NCBI RefSeq assembly: GCF_024295805.1
Contig: NZ_JANCLX010000010.1
Location: 1 to 64,000 of the forward strand
DNA: 64,000 bases
Reading direction: 5' to 3'
Source: Streptomyces cucumeris
GTDB lineage: Bacteria; Actinomycetota; Actinomycetes; Streptomycetales; Streptomycetaceae
In this document: piece by piece, positions 62,863 through 64,000 of the stretch
How the letters are laid out: each line of letters begins with the position of its first letter
How positions within the stretch are numbered: the stretch's first letter is position 1
Notes under the pieces: generated by a model
Databases searched by the model: none
What the model saw: only the letters and a program-made list of their open reading frames with translations
What the model was told of the DNA's origin: nothing
Made by a program: the position numbers and the translations under genes

Positions 62863-62885
62863 ATTGTCGAACACCTAACGACAAT
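62863..62885. promoter_or_regulatory. GylR operator candidate upstream of glpF
   Basis: ATTGTCG-N9-CGACAAT, a perfect 7-bp inverted repeat, shares GCATTGTCGAACAC with the region ahead of gylR. It lies 114 bases before glpF. Confidence 0.65.
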
Positions 62886-62998
62886 ATTCGCTATGGTGGA
62901 CTCGCCGCGGGCCGACCAACGCCCTCACCTGAGGGCGCGGACCACCGGAGGGACCCGGGGGTTCGCCTTCCCCTGGACGAAGGACAAAGGAGTCGCGG

Positions 62999-63796
62999 GT
63001 GTCCAGCTCCGACATCTTCATCGGCGAGACCATCGGTACCGCCGTTCTCATTCTGCTCGGCGGTGGCGTCGTCGCCGGCATCGTCTTGAAGCGTTCCAAG
63101 GCGCTCAACGCGGGGTGGCTCGCCATCACCTTCGGGTGGGGTTTCGCCGTGCTCACCGCCGCGTACATATCCGCGCCGCTCTCCGGAGCGCACCTCAACC
63201 CGGCAGTGACCCTCGGGCTCGCCCTCACCGACAAGGCCGAGTGGAGCGATGTGCCGTTCTACCTGCTCGGTGAGATGACCGGTGCCTTCCTCGGCGCGAT
63301 CCTGGTCTGGCTCGCCTACCTCGGTCAGTTCCACGCCCACCTCACCGACCGCGAGATCGTCGGCGGTCCGGGTGCGCAGGACACGGCCGCGGCCGACGTC
63401 AAGCAGGCCGCGGGCGGCGCGGGCCCGGTTCTGGGAGTGTTCTCCACCGGCCCGGAGATCCGGAACACGGTGCAGAACCTGCTGACGGAGATCATCGGCA
63501 CCGTGGTGCTGGTGCTCGCCATCCTCACGCAGGGGCTGAACAACGAGGGCAACGGCCTCGGCCCCATCGGCGTCCTCATCACCGCGCTGGTCGTGGTGGG
63601 CATCGGCCTCTCGCTCGGCGGCCCCACCGGCTACGCCATCAACCCGGCCCGTGACCTGGGCCCGCGCATCGCCCACGCCCTCCTGCCGCTGCCCAACAAG
63701 GGCGGCTCGGACTGGGGCTACGCATGGATCCCGGTCGTCGGCCCGCTCCTCGGCGGTGCCCTCGCGGGCGGTATCTACGAGATCGCCTTCGTCTAG
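62999..63796 (+). CDS. glpF: Glycerol uptake facilitator GlpF
   Basis: A 265-residue aquaglyceroporin with two NPA boxes, NPAVT (about residue 66) and NPARD (about 217), which line the channel, and six hydrophobic helices. Start GTG 62999 follows AAAGGAG at 62986-62992. It lets glycerol enter passively; GlpK downstream traps it as glycerol-3-phosphate. Confidence 0.96.
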   Translation: MSSSDIFIGETIGTAVLILLGGGVVAGIVLKRSKALNAGWLAITFGWGFAVLTAAYISAPLSGAHLNPAVTLGLALTDKAEWSDVPFYLLGEMTGAFLGAILVWLAYLGQFHAHLTDREIVGGPGAQDTAAADVKQAAGGAGPVLGVFSTGPEIRNTVQNLLTEIIGTVVLVLAILTQGLNNEGNGLGPIGVLITALVVVGIGLSLGGPTGYAINPARDLGPRIAHALLPLPNKGGSDWGYAWIPVVGPLLGGALAGGIYEIAFV

Positions 63797-63831
63797 CCCC
63801 CACCCCCAGACACGCAGGAGAGCCTCAGAAC

Positions 63832-64000
63832 ATGAGCGACACCCACACCACCAGCGCCTCGTCCCACGGTCACGGCCCCTTCATCGCGGCCATCGACCAG
63901 GGCACGACCTCCAGCCGCTGCATCGTCTTCGACCGCGACGGACGCATCGTCTCCGTCGACCAGAAGGAGCACGAGCAGATCTTCCCCAAGCCGGGCTGGG
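63832..64000 (+). CDS. glpK: Glycerol kinase GlpK (5' part, cut by window end)
   Basis: The first 56 codons are present. After a polar leader (MSDTHTTSASSHGHG) the kinase begins FIAAIDQGTTSSRCIVFDR, whose DQGTTSSR is the phosphate-binding loop of the FGGY family. Start ATG 63832 follows AGGAGAG. It phosphorylates glycerol with ATP. The gene is 35 bases after glpF and continues beyond the window. Confidence 0.96.
   Translation, partial: MSDTHTTSASSHGHGPFIAAIDQGTTSSRCIVFDRDGRIVSVDQKEHEQIFPKPGW

Overview
The window is high-GC DNA typical of a Streptomyces chromosome. Supporting signs are the GC-rich third codon positions, frequent GTG and TTG starts, a complete Pup-proteasome locus, an MshB-free but classic actinobacterial set of regulators (WYL, LacI, IclR, LysR, SoxR), Tat genes, and a glycerol operon headed by an IclR-type gylR. 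The gene order from the betaine transporter (about 21 kb) to glpK (64 kb) is the conserved core order I know from Streptomyces; species cannot be fixed from this sequence alone.

Positions 1-9,800 look accessory and partly decayed. They hold the 3' end of a frameshifted sugar-nucleotide reductase gene, a gpsA homologue with an altered dinucleotide motif, a small secreted protein, an ABC-exporter operon (3.2-7.0 kb) that includes a broken SGNH-hydrolase fragment, a decayed hypothetical gene, the head of an IS5-type transposase, and a run of TPR repeats that seems to be the tail of an NB-ARC protein. This stretch ends exactly at the 3' end of tRNA-Pro(GGG) (9,792-9,868), a common integration site.

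Positions 10-27 kb are mixed metabolic genes. soxR faces a split transketolase pair across a textbook SoxR box. Then come a monoacylglycerol-lipase-like hydrolase, a very large Tat-exported beta-propeller/amidohydrolase fusion, a VOC protein, a 170-bp MITE-like element, a LysR regulator with its divergent TDT transporter, a corrinoid-binding-protein-like protein, a glycine-betaine importer (ATPase plus a permease fused to two tandem binding domains), a 5'-3' exonuclease, and an iron-regulated siderophore-interacting protein.

Positions 27-30 kb carry two unusual signal-less IPT/TIG-repeat proteins, the second with near-identical internal DNA repeats.

Positions 30-49 kb are the proteasome region, read almost entirely leftward: helY, tatC, tatA, two small genes, pafC and pafB, two FKBP isomerases, pafA, an MFS transporter with a divergent LacI regulator, prcA, prcB, pup, dop and arc. 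Arc unfolds pupylated proteins for PrcBA; PafA attaches Pup after Dop deamidates its C-terminal Gln; PafBC is the DNA-damage regulator usually linked to this locus.

Positions 49-64 kb hold a ferredoxin, a secreted protein, trmI, a site-2 protease with CBS domains, a RecB-like nuclease, an orphan response regulator, two tandem peptide-binding lipoproteins, a HAD phosphatase, metH, and the gylR-glpF-glpK glycerol operon (glpK is cut by the window end). No CRISPR array or rRNA was seen.
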